From Alloyangia mangrovi (GTDB lineage: Bacteria; Pseudomonadota; Alphaproteobacteria; Rhodobacterales; Rhodobacteraceae): DNA of 64,000 nucleotides. Each line of letters starts with the position of its first letter. The stretch's first letter is position 1. Shown piece by piece: positions 27,695-36,876 of the stretch. The stretch is from contig NZ_NTHN02000021.1 in assembly GCF_002300555.2 (NCBI RefSeq), forward strand, positions 1-64,000, in the 5' to 3' direction. The notes beneath the pieces are model-generated. The model had not been told where the DNA came from. It did not search any database and was given only the letters and a program-made list of their open reading frames with translations. Made by a program: the position numbers and the translations under genes.

Positions 27695-30600
27695 TTACAT
27701 ATTGCCGCCGAGCAGGGCGGCGTTGCCGCCGGAGGCGGTGGTGTCGATGCAGACGTGGCGCTCGGCGCGGGCATGGCCCTTGTCCGGCGCGCCGGTAATC
27801 AGCGTCAGGATCGGCCCCTCGCGCCCGGCCAGCGCCTGGCGGTAGGCCGTGGCTTCGCCGTCCTCGCCCCACCAGAGCGCCGCCGAGATGCCCTCGAGCA
27901 TGGCCAGCACCTGCGGCGCGACCTTGCCGTGGGCGGTGATCGCCACGCCGCCGAAGGCGCGGATTGCCTCGGCCTGCGCCGCGGCGGCCTCCTGCCCCGG
28001 ACCCATGCAGAGCACGGGCTCGCGCGCCAGCGTCATGTACTGGTTGGCCTCGCCGGTCGGGCCGGGCAGGTCCTTTCGCTCGGGCTGCGGCGCGCAGCCG
28101 GCGCCGCGCAGCGCCTCTTCGAGCCGCGCCGGAACCTCGTCGGTGCCCCAGCTCGTGCCCGCCTGCGGCGCCGGGTGGGCGCGGAAGCGGTCGACGTAGA
28201 GCGGGCCGCCCGCCTTGGGTCCGGTGCCCGAGAGCCCCTCGCCGCCGAAGGGCTGGCTGCCGACGATGGCGCCGATCTGGTTGCGGTTGACGTAGATGTT
28301 GCCGGCGTGGACCCGCTCGGTGACGTGCTGCACGCGGTCGTCGATGCGGGTCTGCAGGCCGAAGGTCAGCCCGTAGCCGCGCTCGTTGATCGCGTCGATC
28401 ACCGCGTCCAGCTCGAAAGCCCGGAAGGTGGCGATGTGCAGGACTGGGCCGAAAATCTCGCGCTCCAGATCGTCGATGCCGCCGACCTTGATCAGCGTCG
28501 GCGCGACGAAATGGCCCTCGGCAGGGACGGCGATCTCGTGCAGCAGGCGGCCTTCGCCGCGGGCGGTCTCGACATGGGCGAGGATGCCCTCCTTTGCCTC
28601 GGCGTCGATCACCGGGCCGAGGTCGGTCGAGAGGTGCCAGGGGGCACCGGGCTTCAGCACGTCCATCGCGCCCTTGAGCATCTCGGTGAAATGCGGGGCG
28701 ATGTCTTCCTGCACGTAGAGGCAGCGCAGGGCCGAACAGCGTTGGCCGGCAGACTGGAAGGCCGATTCGACGATGGCGCGCACGGCCTGTTCGGGCAGGG
28801 CGGTGCTGTCGACGATCATCGCGTTGAGACCGCCGGTCTCGGCGATGAAGGGCGTGCCCGGTGCGAGGTGCTTGGCGATCGAGCGGTGGATGATCTGCGC
28901 GGTCTCGGTGGAGCCGGTGAAGGCGATGCCCTTGACAGCCGGGTTCGAGGTCAGCGCGGCGCCGACGTCCCCGGCACCCGGCAGAAGCTGCAGGGCGGAG
29001 GCGGGCACGCCGGCTTCATGCAGCAGCCGGGTCGCGCGGTAGGCGATCAGCGAGGTCTGCTCGGCGGGCTTGGCGAGCACGGCGTTGCCGGCCGCCAGCG
29101 CCGCGGAGAGCTGGCCGGTGAAGATCGCCAGCGGGAAGTTCCACGGGCTGATGCAGGCGAAGACGCCCTGCGGCGCGGCGCCATCCGTGCGGGCAGCGTA
29201 GTAGCGCAGGAAGTCCACCGCCTCGCGCAGTTCGGCGACGGCGTCGAGTTGGGTCTTGCCGGCCTCTCGGGCGAGCAGGGCGAAGAATTCGCCGAAGTGT
29301 GCCTCGTAGAGGTCGGCAGCCTTGTTCAGGATCGCGGCGCGCTCCTGCGGCGCGGCGCTCCACGGCTCGGCGGCGGCAGCGGCGGTGGCCACGGTCTCGG
29401 CGCTGGCCCAGGTGATCTCGCCGGTCTTGGCAAGTGTCGCGGGGTTCAGCACGTCCTCGGTCGCGCCCACCGGGGCAGGGGCGGCGAGCAGCGGGCCGGC
29501 CGTCCAGATCGTCGCCTCGAAGGGCGCACGGGCGGCCTCGACGCGGGCGATCGTCGGACGGTCGGTCAGATCGAAGCCCTCGGAGTTGGCGCGCTCGGGC
29601 TGGAACAGCTCGGGGCCGCGGGTGAGACCGCGGGAGTCTTCGGCAGCGAAGGGATCGGCGGCAACGGTCTCGGGCGGCACGCTTTCGTCGACGATCTGGT
29701 TGACGAAGGAGCTGTTGGCGCCGTTCTCCAGCAGGCGGCGGACGAGATAGGCCAGGAGGTCGCGGTGTGCGCCGACGGGGGCGTAGATGCGGCAGCGGGT
29801 CTTTTCCTGCTCGTGGACGATCTCGTGCAGCCGCTCGCCCATGCCGTGCAGGCGCTGGAACTCGAAGCTGTCGCGGTCATCGCCGGCCATCTCGAGGATT
29901 GCCGCCACCGTATGTGCATTGTGCCCGGCGAACTGCGGGTAGATGCGGTCGGTCATGCCCAGCAGCTTGCGGGCATTGGCGATGTAGGAAATGTCGGTGT
30001 TGTGCTTGGCGGTGAAGACCGGGAAGTCGGTCAGGCCCATGACCTGCGCGCGCTTGATCTCGCTGTCCCAGTAGGCGCCCTTCACCAGGCGCACCATGAT
30101 CTTGCGGTCGAGCCGCATGGCGGTCTGGTAGAGCCAGTCGAGCGTCTGGCTGGCGCGCTTGCCGTAGGCCTGCACAACTACGCCGAAGCCGTCCCAGCCG
30201 GCGAGCGAGGGCGCGGCCAGCGCAGCCTCGATCACGTCGAGCGAGATGGCGAGGCGGTCGGCCTCCTCTGCGTCGATGTTGAGGCCAATCTTCGCCTTGG
30301 CGGCCATCTCGCAGAGTTCGACGAGGCGCGGGACGAGCACGCGCATGACGTCGTCATGCTGGCCTTCCTCGTAGCGCGCGTAGAGCGCCGAGAGCTTCAC
30401 CGAAATGCCGGGGTTGTCGCGCAGGTCGTCGGTCGCCGCCGCCTTGCCGATGGCATTGATCGCGTCGGCATAGGCCTTGAAGTAGCGCAGGGCGTCGGGC
30501 TCGGTGCGGGCAGCTTCGCCCAGCATGTCGTAGCTGTAGGTGTAGCCCTTGGCCTCCTGCTGCGCGCCGCGCTTCATCGCACCCTGGATGGTCTCACCCA

Positions 30601-31123
30601 GCACGAACTGCGCGCCCATCTCCTTCATCGCGCGGCTCACCGCCTTGCGGATCACAGGCTCACCGAGACGGCGCACGGCCGAGCGCAGGTGGCCGACGGG
30701 GCCGGGGCGTTGGTTCGGGTCGAGCACCTTGCCGGTCAGCAGCAGCGCCCAAGTCGAGGCGTTGACCAGCGGCGAGGTCGAGCGCCCCATGTGCTTGCCC
30801 CAGTCCGAGGGAGCGATCTTGTCCTCGATCAGCGCATCGATGGTCTCGGCATCCGGAACGCGCAGCAGCGCCTCGGCAAGGCACATCAGCGCGATGCCCT
30901 CGTCGGTCGAGAGACCGTATTCGGCGAGGAAGACCTCCATCAGCCCGGGCTTGGCGCTGGAGCGGATGGCGCGGACCAGATCGGCGCCTTTGGCGTTGAT
31001 CTTCGCACGGTCCCCTTCGCTCAGCGCGGCGAGATCGCGCAGGCGGGCGATGGTCTGGGCCTCATCGGCGTAGGTTGCGGCGTCCATCTCGGCGCGCAGG
31101 TCGGACAGGGGGTCGTAGGGCAT
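27695..31123 (-). CDS. putA: Bifunctional proline dehydrogenase / L-glutamate gamma-semialdehyde dehydrogenase
   Basis: A 1142-residue enzyme that oxidises proline to glutamate with electrons going to quinone and NAD. The FAD-dependent barrel (about 160-470) carries [28 protein letters not shown] and [10 protein letters not shown]. The aldehyde-dehydrogenase domain (about 530-1000) has [14 protein letters not shown], the catalytic glutamate in [11 protein letters not shown] and the catalytic cysteine in [15 protein letters not shown] further C-terminal ALDH-like domain ends the protein. The N-terminal RHH DNA-binding domain of E. coli PutA is missing, so it cannot autorepress; regulation by the divergent putR fits. 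Confidence 0.96.
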   Translation of the reverse strand: MPYDPLSDLRAEMDAATYADEAQTIARLRDLAALSEGDRAKINAKGADLVRAIRSSAKPGLMEVFLAEYGLSTDEGIALMCLAEALLRVPDAETIDALIEDKIAPSDWGKHMGRSTSPLVNASTWALLLTGKVLDPNQRPGPVGHLRSAVRRLGEPVIRKAVSRAMKEMGAQFVLGETIQGAMKRGAQQEAKGYTYSYDMLGEAARTEPDALRYFKAYADAINAIGKAAATDDLRDNPGISVKLSALYARYEEGQHDDVMRVLVPRLVELCEMAAKAKIGLNIDAEEADRLAISLDVIEAALAAPSLAGWDGFGVVVQAYGKRASQTLDWLYQTAMRLDRKIMVRLVKGAYWDSEIKRAQVMGLTDFPVFTAKHNTDISYIANARKLLGMTDRIYPQFAGHNAHTVAAILEMAGDDRDSFEFQRLHGMGERLHEIVHEQEKTRCRIYAPVGAHRDLLAYLVRRLLENGANSSFVNQIVDESVPPETVAADPFAAEDSRGLTRGPELFQPERANSEGFDLTDRPTIARVEAARAPFEATIWTAGPLLAAPAPVGATEDVLNPATLAKTGEITWASAETVATAAAAAEPWSAAPQERAAILNKAADLYEAHFGEFFALLAREAGKTQLDAVAELREAVDFLRYYAARTDGAAPQGVFACISPWNFPLAIFTGQLSAALAAGNAVLAKPAEQTSLIAYRATRLLHEAGVPASALQLLPGAGDVGAALTSNPAVKGIAFTGSTETAQIIHRSIAKHLAPGTPFIAETGGLNAMIVDSTALPEQAVRAIVESAFQSAGQRCSALRCLYVQEDIAPHFTEMLKGAMDVLKPGAPWHLSTDLGPVIDAEAKEGILAHVETARGEGRLLHEIAVPAEGHFVAPTLIKVGGIDDLEREIFGPVLHIATFRAFELDAVIDAINERGYGLTFGLQTRIDDRVQHVTERVHAGNIYVNRNQIGAIVGSQPFGGEGLSGTGPKAGGPLYVDRFRAHPAPQAGTSWGTDEVPARLEEALRGAGCAPQPERKDLPGPTGEANQYMTLAREPVLCMGPGQEAAAAQAEAIRAFGGVAITAHGKVAPQVLAMLEGISAALWWGEDGEATAYRQALAGREGPILTLITGAPDKGHARAERHVCIDTTASGGNAALLGGNM

Positions 31124-31159
31124 GGTGATCTCCAGACGTTTGCCCTATGATACTGCAGG

Positions 31160-31212
31160 TTCGAAAGTCGATTTTCCCGAAGATGGTATTTCTGAAAGGT
31201 AGGTTCTCCGAA
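31160..31212. promoter_or_regulatory. putA-putR intergenic array of four TTC/GAA dyads (candidate PutR sites)
   Basis: Four short palindromes occur in the 90-base gap: TTCGAA (31160-31165), TTCCCGAA (31174-31181), TTCTGAA (31190-31196) and TTCTCCGAA (31204-31212). Their centres are about 15 bases apart. Lrp-family regulators bind such phased arrays cooperatively. Assignment to PutR is inference from position. Confidence 0.55.
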
Positions 31213-31213
31213 A

Positions 31214-31708
31214 ATGATGGAAGTCACGATGCAAAACGTCACGGATGACTTTGACCGGTTCGACCGCGCGATTCTCACCACCCTCGCCGAGGAAGGGCGG
31301 CTGTCGATCACCGAGCTGGCCAAGCGCATCGGCCTGTCGAAAAGCCCCACGCAGGCGCGTCTGCGGCGGCTCGAGGATCTTGGCGTGATCCGCGGCTATC
31401 GGGCCATTCTCGACCCCATCCAGCTCGGGCTCGATCACGTCGCCTTCGTCGAGGTGCGCATGTCCGACACCCGGGAGTCGTCGCTCGAGGCCTTCAACAA
31501 GGCGGTTACGGCGATCCCCGAGATTGAGCAAGTGCATTTGATTGCCGGCAGTTTCGACTATCTTCTGAAGGTGAGGACCTCGGACATGCGCAGCTACCGG
31601 CGGGTTCTGGCCGAAAAGCTCTCGACCTTGCCGCATGTCTCGACCACGTCGACCTATGTCGCCATGCAGGCCGTCAAGGAGGACGGGCTGGCGGAGATCG
31701 CCGACTGA
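31214..31708 (+). CDS. putR: Lrp/AsnC-family transcriptional regulator of proline catabolism (PutR-like)
   Basis: A protein of up to 164 residues. The N-terminal winged helix-turn-helix (FDRAILTTLAEEGRLSITEL, then GLSKSPTQARLRRLEDLGVI) is followed by an AsnC/RAM ligand-binding domain (HVAFVEVRMSDTRE to the end) that forms oligomers. It is divergent from putA, the arrangement of PutR in Agrobacterium and Rhodobacter, where the regulator activates putA in response to proline. The ATG at 31214 directly abuts the last dyad; an in-frame ATG at 31229 (MQNVTDDF) with GGAAG upstream may be the real start. Confidence 0.85.
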   Translation: MMEVTMQNVTDDFDRFDRAILTTLAEEGRLSITELAKRIGLSKSPTQARLRRLEDLGVIRGYRAILDPIQLGLDHVAFVEVRMSDTRESSLEAFNKAVTAIPEIEQVHLIAGSFDYLLKVRTSDMRSYRRVLAEKLSTLPHVSTTSTYVAMQAVKEDGLAEIAD

Positions 31709-31762
31709 CGCAAGCCGCGCCGCCTTGGACCCGGGCGCGCCGGGAGGAGAAGGAGTGTTGGT

Positions 31763-32404
31763 ATGGTGTTTCGTTGGATGGTCGCGGCGCTCTTGTTGGC
31801 GACCGGCCCGGTCTCGGCGCAGGACGCCGCGCACAGGTTGCCGGTGCACGTCGGTCTCGACTGCGGGGGCGCGGCGCTGGCGCTGGTCCTCGAGGGGGAC
31901 AGCGGCCGGCTCTTCTACAGCGGCGCCGAGATGCCCATGGCCCGCGCGCGCAGCGCCTCGGGGGTGAAATTCGACTCCGTCGACGACCCCGAGACCTACA
32001 TCTGGACCAAGGGAGACGAGGCCACGGTGCGCATCGCCGGGCAGGATCTGGACGCTTGCAAGGTGAACCACGTCTCCCGCGCTACCGAGGGCCCGTGGCG
32101 GGTCGCGCTGCTCGATGGCGAAGCTCTCGACGGCAAGCCTGTCGAGCTGATCTTCGGGGCGGACGGCGCGGTCTCGGGCGACATCGGCTGCGGCGATCTC
32201 GCCGGGGACTGGAGTGCCGGGGACGATGGCACGTTCCGCATAGAGGTTACCGCGGACGGCGGCGAGAGTTGCTCGCCCGAAGAAGCCGCCCGTCAGGAGA
32301 CTCTGATCGCGGCGCTGCGCGCGGTGACCGGGCTCGGTTTCACCTCGGACGGCGCGCTGGAACTACGCTCGGGTGACGTGGCGCGCCTGGTTGCAAGGCA
32401 CTGA
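31763..32404 (+). CDS. Exported protein with MliC-like and META-like domains
   Basis: A 213-residue protein with a signal peptide (MVFRWMVAALLLATGPVSAQ). Residues about 30-98 resemble the MliC lysozyme-inhibitor domain: an opening Cys (LDCGGAALALVLEG), a SASGVKFDS strand, then TYIWTKGDEATVRI and a closing Cys (LDACKV). Residues about 108-205 resemble a META/HslJ-type domain (PWRVALLDGEALDGKPVELI, VSGDIGCGDLAGDW). No lipobox is present, so it is probably periplasmic. MliC proteins inhibit c-type lysozyme, but the inhibitory loop cannot be confirmed by eye. It lies 54 bases after putR. Confidence 0.65.
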   Translation: MVFRWMVAALLLATGPVSAQDAAHRLPVHVGLDCGGAALALVLEGDSGRLFYSGAEMPMARARSASGVKFDSVDDPETYIWTKGDEATVRIAGQDLDACKVNHVSRATEGPWRVALLDGEALDGKPVELIFGADGAVSGDIGCGDLAGDWSAGDDGTFRIEVTADGGESCSPEEAARQETLIAALRAVTGLGFTSDGALELRSGDVARLVARH

Positions 32405-32451
32405 CATCAGGGACTGGTCAACCGCGCCGGGATACGGCAGACAGGGCATGG

Positions 32452-32535
32452 GCCCGCGTGGTGGAATGGTAGACACAGGGGACTTAAAATCCCTAGCCGT
32501 ATGGCGTGCCGGTTCGAGTCCGGCCGCGGGTACCA
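32452..32535 (+). tRNA. tRNA-Leu (anticodon UAA)
   Basis: The acceptor stem GCCCGCG (32452-32458) pairs with CGCGGGT (32525-32531), with a G-U at the first pair. The D-loop GTGGAATGGTAGACAC, the anticodon loop CTTAAAA (anticodon TAA), a long class II variable arm and the T-loop GTTCGAGTC are all present. CCA is encoded. The length of 84 bases fits tRNA-Leu. Confidence 0.96.
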
Positions 32536-32664
32536 GGTCAGCACCGGCGGACATCCGATCCGCCAGGGCATGCTGACGCCCGACCTTCCTCTCTCTTGAT
32601 CCCTATCGGCCTGCGCGCCGCGAGCGGGGCCGTGGCGCGCAGTTTTGGCTGTCAGGCCGGTATT

Positions 32665-33063
32665 TCAGTAACCGATCAGCGCCTTGATCCGGGCGGCCTT
32701 TTGGTCGTCGTTTTCGCTGGTGCTGATGATAGACAGCGCATCCCCCATCTGCTGGCCGGTCATCTTGGCCACCTCTTCGGGCGAGACGTATTCCTCGATA
32801 AGCGCAATCTGCTCTTCCGAGAAGGTCATGGGGCGGGACCCTCCGCCGTTGGCGATGAACTCGATCTGGGTGCGCTTCTCGGCGTCGGAGTCCTTGCCGT
32901 TGGCGGCGGCGAAGGCCGCGTCCACCTGCGCATCGCTCAGCATCGAGACATCGATGTCCGGTGCGTATTGATTGATCGCGCTGGTTTGTTCCGGGGTCGC
33001 TTCGGCGAGCGCTGCGCCTGCGGCGATGCCGGAAACGAGGAGGGCTGCAACAAAACGTTTCAT
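32665..33063 (-). CDS. Small exported protein of unknown function
   Basis: A 132-residue protein with a signal peptide (MKRFVAALLVSGIAAGAALA). The mature part is acidic and mostly helical, with phrases such as SMLSDAQVDAAFAAANGKDS and TFSEEQIALIEEYVSPEEVA, and ends AARIKALIGY. It has no cysteines in the mature part and no membrane segment, so it is probably periplasmic. The ATG at 33063 has GGGAGG upstream. I do not recognise a family. It faces the tRNA-Leu gene convergently and is divergent from the DUF3302 gene. Confidence 0.75.
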   Translation of the reverse strand: MKRFVAALLVSGIAAGAALAEATPEQTSAINQYAPDIDVSMLSDAQVDAAFAAANGKDSDAEKRTQIEFIANGGGSRPMTFSEEQIALIEEYVSPEEVAKMTGQQMGDALSIISTSENDDQKAARIKALIGY

Positions 33064-33396
33064 GGAAACCTCCCTTTCAAGGAGCATGACTGTGGGCTCG
33101 GGTAGAGCGCATGCGATCACTCAAACCGCCCGGCGCTTGTCGGACGCCGGATACTCGCTAGGGGAACGGCCTGTGTCCCGAGCGCCTCCGGGCCGGCACA
33201 GGGACGCTGTGGAGCCCGCGGAGGCTGACCTTAGGTAAGTGGTGCTCAGGGTAATTCCAGACGTGTTCACCGGGATGTCACAAGCCATGCCAAGGGGCCG
33301 GGGAAAGAATCGGTAAGCTATTGTGAAAAAACATTAACCCGGAGCGCGCGAATCCGCCTATCCTGGAGTCATTGATTGAGGATCAGGGAGGTGGCG
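33064..33396. other. Divergent intergenic region upstream of the DUF3302-HlyD pair
   Basis: This 333-base gap has no convincing gene. The right third is AT-rich for this genome (around 33320-33345, with TTGTGAAAAAAC and ATTAAC) and probably holds the promoter for the transporter pair, but no clean -35/-10 pair is evident. I see no terminator or riboswitch in it. Confidence 0.4.
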
Positions 33397-33813
33397 GTGG
33401 AAACACAGGCGGTCCACCCGTTGGCCCCGGACCACATTCCAGGATACGTGGCCGGTGCCGATGGCAGTGATGTATTGTTCACGGCGATGACGATTTTCGG
33501 AATCGCGCTGATCATCGGTCTCGGCGTTCTCTACCTGACGTTGCACGCGATACCCGAGCGCATGGCCCATAAGTCGAGCCACCCGCAGTTGCAGATCGTC
33601 GGCATTCTGGCGCTGCTGGCGCTGTTCACCCACAACAACCTCTTCTGGGTCGCAGCGGTGCTGGTGGCGGGCTTCCAGTTCCCCGACATGCTCTCGCCAT
33701 TGCAATCCATCGCGCGTTCGCTCGCCAGCCTCGCGGGCCGGCCGGTCGAGGAGGACATCCCCGAGGCCGACGCGCCATCCCCGACCTTCCACCACCGCGA
33801 CGGGGAGGGCTGA
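33397..33813 (+). CDS. DUF3302-like small membrane protein (YibI type)
   Basis: A protein of about 138 residues with two membrane segments (about 30-50 and 70-95) separated by LHAIPERMAHKSSHPQLQIV, which resembles the LHDIPY...HPH core of DUF3302/YibI. In E. coli yibI is paired with yibH, an HlyD-like gene, and the same pairing exists here, two bases upstream of an HlyD gene. The GTG at 33397 is chosen because AGGGAGG precedes it; earlier in-frame codons would overlap that ribosome-binding site. The function is unknown; it probably assists the efflux adaptor. Confidence 0.6.
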   Translation: METQAVHPLAPDHIPGYVAGADGSDVLFTAMTIFGIALIIGLGVLYLTLHAIPERMAHKSSHPQLQIVGILALLALFTHNNLFWVAAVLVAGFQFPDMLSPLQSIARSLASLAGRPVEEDIPEADAPSPTFHHRDGEG

Positions 33814-33815
33814 GC

Positions 33816-35051
33816 ATGCTCGAAGCCATCCTCTGCTCGCTGGTCTCGCTGCTGCCGGACTACCTCTATCGTCGCTACGCGCAGGGCAAGCGGTTCGGCC
33901 ACGAGCTGACGCTCTTCTCGGTCTGGTACGAGCTGCGCTGGGGGCTGACGCTCTGGATCTTCCTGACGGTCTCGCTGATCACCGTGCTGTTCTACTACCA
34001 CCCGGCGAGTCTCTCGGTGTCCTCCTATTTCCGCACCGTGACGATCCTGCCGCAGGTGAGCGGGCGGGTGTCCGAGATCTACGTGGAGAACAACCAGAAG
34101 GTCTCGGCCGGCGATCCGCTGGTGCGACTCGACGGGCTCTCGCAGGAGGCGCAGGTGGATGCAGCGCTGGCGCTGGTGGCCGAGACCGAGGCTGCCGCAA
34201 AGCTGGCGCAGACGGACCTCGCCCAGGCCGAGGCGGGCATCGCGCAGGCGCATGCCGCGTTGGCGCTCTCGGAGGATGAGCTGCGGCGCAACGAGCAGTT
34301 GCGCGACCAGGGCTCGAGCGCCGTGCGCCTCGTCGATATCGAGCGCTACGGAAATGTTGTCGACCAGCGCAAGGCGCAGCTCCGCGCTGCCGAGCTGCAG
34401 AGGGAAGGTGCCCAGCAGCAGATCGACGAGGTGCTGCCCGCCAAGCTGGAAAGCGCCCGCGCGCAACTCGCGCTGGCCAAGGCAGAGCTGGACAAGACCC
34501 TGATCTCTGCCGGGGTCGATGGGCGGATCGAGCAACTCGCGTTGCAGGTGGGCGATTTCATCAGCCCACTCGCGCGGCCCGCGGGCATCTTCGTGCCCAC
34601 CGGGGCCGGGGCCGAGCGTTTCCAGGCCGGGTTTAACCAGATCGCCGCGCAGGTGATCCACCCCGGCATGGTCGGCGAGATGGGTTGCATGAGCAAGCCG
34701 CTCGACATCATCCCCATGGTTGTGACCGAGGTGCAGGACGTGATCCCCTCGGGCCAGCTGCGCCCCTCGGACCGGCTGGTCGACCCGCAGGACGACGTGC
34801 GCCCGGGAAGCGTGCTGGTGTATCTCGAGCCGCTCTATACCGGTCAGCCGACCAACGTGCCTCCGGGCAGCAGCTGCACCGTCATGCTTTACACCGACAA
34901 TCACCACCGGCTCGAACACGAGGAAATGGGCACCGGCAAGCGCATCTTCCTGCATGTGGTCGACACCATCGGGGTGGTCCATGCGGCGGGGCTGCGGCTG
35001 CGCATGCTCTTCCTTCCGGTGCAGACGCTGGTCTTCTCGGGCGGGCATTGA
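33816..35051 (+). CDS. HlyD-family membrane fusion protein (YibH/EmrA-like)
   Basis: A 411-residue periplasmic adaptor. An N-terminal membrane anchor (about 42-62, LTLWIFLTVSLITVLFYYHP) is followed by a lipoyl/barrel-sandwich half (TILPQVSGRVSEIYVENNQK), a long alpha-helical hairpin rich in Ala, Glu and Gln (about 115-225), the second lipoyl half (DKTLISAGVDGRIEQLALQV) and a beta-barrel segment. Such adaptors link an inner-membrane pump to an outer-membrane channel. No pump gene is adjacent, so the partner is unknown. It forms a two-gene unit with the DUF3302 gene. Confidence 0.82.
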   Translation: MLEAILCSLVSLLPDYLYRRYAQGKRFGHELTLFSVWYELRWGLTLWIFLTVSLITVLFYYHPASLSVSSYFRTVTILPQVSGRVSEIYVENNQKVSAGDPLVRLDGLSQEAQVDAALALVAETEAAAKLAQTDLAQAEAGIAQAHAALALSEDELRRNEQLRDQGSSAVRLVDIERYGNVVDQRKAQLRAAELQREGAQQQIDEVLPAKLESARAQLALAKAELDKTLISAGVDGRIEQLALQVGDFISPLARPAGIFVPTGAGAERFQAGFNQIAAQVIHPGMVGEMGCMSKPLDIIPMVVTEVQDVIPSGQLRPSDRLVDPQDDVRPGSVLVYLEPLYTGQPTNVPPGSSCTVMLYTDNHHRLEHEEMGTGKRIFLHVVDTIGVVHAAGLRLRMLFLPVQTLVFSGGH

Positions 35052-35113
35052 GACAGGCGGCGGGCCGGGCCGGCAAGCGCCTTCCCTGCCCACAGTGCGG
35101 GCGCGGCGGCGGG

Positions 35114-35178
35114 GGTATGCCAGAGGTATGCGTTGAGCGCGTATCTAGGCGAATTAGATATGCGCAAGGTGCATACCT
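35114..35178. promoter_or_regulatory. Nested palindrome with GGTATGC repeats upstream of the CoA-transferase gene
   Basis: GGTATGC occurs at 35114-35120 and 35125-35131 and, inverted as GCATACC, at 35171-35177. Inside lies a second pair, GCGCGTATCTA (35137-35147) and TAGATATGCGC (35155-35165), with one G-T mismatch. The whole makes an interrupted palindrome of 55 bases, 102 bases before the start codon. It is a candidate operator or structured leader. Confidence 0.5.
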
Positions 35179-35280
35179 GATTTGCGGCAGGGATCTCCGT
35201 CTGGCCGCTGTACCCGAGTCTTGCGTAGATGGTGGCAAGGACCGCCCGCGTGCCGCGGCGCGCCACAGGAGGACCCCCGC

Positions 35281-36795
35281 ATGAACACCCACGCCCGCAT
35301 CGCCTTCCCGGAGTTGCAGTCGAAGACGATGAGCGCCGAGGATGCCGCCGCGCTGATCCACGACGGCATGACCATCGGCATGAGCGGCTTCACCGGCTCG
35401 GGCTATCCGAAGTCGGTGCCGGTGGCGCTGGCGGCGCAGATCGAGGCGGCGCATGCGGCGGGCGATCCCTTCCGGGTCAAGGTCTTCACCGGGGCTTCCA
35501 CAGGGCCCGAGCTCGACGGCGCGCTGGCCAAGGCGAATGGCATCGAGTTCCGCCTGCCCTACAACTCCGATCCCATCGCCCGCGAGCAGATCAATTCGGG
35601 CGAGATGAACTACGTCGACATGCACCTCAGCCAGGTCGCGCCGGTGGTCTGGGAGGGCTTCCTCGGCACGCTCGACATGGCGGTGGTCGAGGTCTCGGGC
35701 ATCACCCCGGAGGGGGCGCTGATCCCCTCGACCTCGATCGGCAACAACAAGACCTGGCTCGATCAGGCCGAGAAGGTGATCCTCGAGGTCAACCACTGGC
35801 AGAGCCACGCGCTCGACGGGATGCACGACATCTACTACGGCACGGCGCTGCCGCCGAACCGCGTGCCGATCCCGCTGGTGCGCCCCGACGACCGCATCGG
35901 CCAGACGCGTTTCCGCATCGATCCGTCGAAGGTGGTCGCGGTGGTCGAGACCGAGGCGCCGGACCGCAACCTGCCCTTCGCCAAGCCTGACGCGGTGGCC
36001 GAGGCCATCGCCGGGCACCTGCTCGAATTCCTCGCCCACGAGGTCGCGCGCGGGCGCCTCCCGGCCAACCTGCTTCCGCTGCAGTCGGGCGTCGGCAATG
36101 TTACCAACGCAGTGCTCTCTGGGCTGATGGACGCGCCGTATCATGGCATGACCGCCTTCACCGAGGTGGTGCAGGACGGGATGCTGGACCTTCTTGACGC
36201 GGGCAAGCTGCGGATGGCCTCGGCGACGGCCTTCTCGCTCAGCCCCGAGGCGGCGGAGCGGTTCAACCGCGACGCGCTGAGCTACCGCGACAAGCTGATC
36301 CTGCGCCCGCAGGAGATCTCGAACCATCCCGAACTGGTGCGCCGCCTCGGCTGCATCGCGATGAACGGGCTGATCGAGGCGGACATCTACGGCAACGTGA
36401 ACTCGACCCACGTGATGGGCTCGCGCATCCAGAACGGCATCGGCGGCTCGGGCGATTTCGCACGCAACGCGTACCTGTCGATCTTCATGACGCCTTCAAC
36501 GGCCAAGGGCGGCAAGATCTCGGCCATCGTGCCGCAGGTGGCGCATGTGGACCACATCTCGCAGGACGTGCAGGTGATCGTCACCGAGCATGGGCTGGCG
36601 GACCTGCGCGGGCTGGCACCGCGCCAGCGCGCCGGGGTGATCATCGACCGTTGCGCCCATCCGGACTACAAGCCGATGCTGCGCGACTACTACGCGCGGG
36701 CGCTGCAGGGGTCGTTCGGCAAGCATGCCCCGACGCTGCTGAACGAGGCGCTGAGCTGGCACCAGCGCTACGTCGAGTCCGGCACGATGAAGTAG
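35281..36795 (+). CDS. Acetyl-CoA hydrolase / succinyl-CoA:acetate CoA-transferase family protein
   Basis: A 504-residue protein of the acetyl-CoA hydrolase/transferase family, related to AarC and yeast Ach1. It contains GMTIGMSGFTGSGYPKSVPV near residue 29, GEMNYVDMHLSQVAPVVWEG near 115, the TEVVQDGMLDLLDAGKLRMA segment near 295 in which the family's catalytic glutamate lies, and GGSGDFARNAYLSIF near 382. The start ATG at 35281 has AGGAGG upstream. The enzyme would move CoA between short acids such as acetate and succinate. It has its own terminator, and the palindrome at 35114-35178 may regulate it. Confidence 0.88.
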   Translation: MNTHARIAFPELQSKTMSAEDAAALIHDGMTIGMSGFTGSGYPKSVPVALAAQIEAAHAAGDPFRVKVFTGASTGPELDGALAKANGIEFRLPYNSDPIAREQINSGEMNYVDMHLSQVAPVVWEGFLGTLDMAVVEVSGITPEGALIPSTSIGNNKTWLDQAEKVILEVNHWQSHALDGMHDIYYGTALPPNRVPIPLVRPDDRIGQTRFRIDPSKVVAVVETEAPDRNLPFAKPDAVAEAIAGHLLEFLAHEVARGRLPANLLPLQSGVGNVTNAVLSGLMDAPYHGMTAFTEVVQDGMLDLLDAGKLRMASATAFSLSPEAAERFNRDALSYRDKLILRPQEISNHPELVRRLGCIAMNGLIEADIYGNVNSTHVMGSRIQNGIGGSGDFARNAYLSIFMTPSTAKGGKISAIVPQVAHVDHISQDVQVIVTEHGLADLRGLAPRQRAGVIIDRCAHPDYKPMLRDYYARALQGSFGKHAPTLLNEALSWHQRYVESGTMK

Positions 36796-36824
36796 GACCG
36801 CGGGCCCGCTCTCCGCGCAGAAAG

Positions 36825-36854
36825 AAAAAGCCCGGCCGAAAGGCCGGGCTTTTT
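36825..36854 (+). terminator. Bidirectional Rho-independent terminator between the CoA-transferase gene and fabI
   Basis: AAAAAGCCCGGCC and GGCCGGGCTTTTT pair perfectly around a GAAA loop, giving A- and T-tracts on both sides, so both convergent genes can use it. Confidence 0.95.
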
Positions 36855-36876
36855 GCATCTCGCCGGGGCAGGGGCC

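Noticed and set aside
27506..31150. A 1200-codon open frame antisense to putA
   Set aside because: It is a shadow of the high GC at third codon positions of putA. It has no family similarity, signal or ribosome-binding site, whereas putA is a full-length match.
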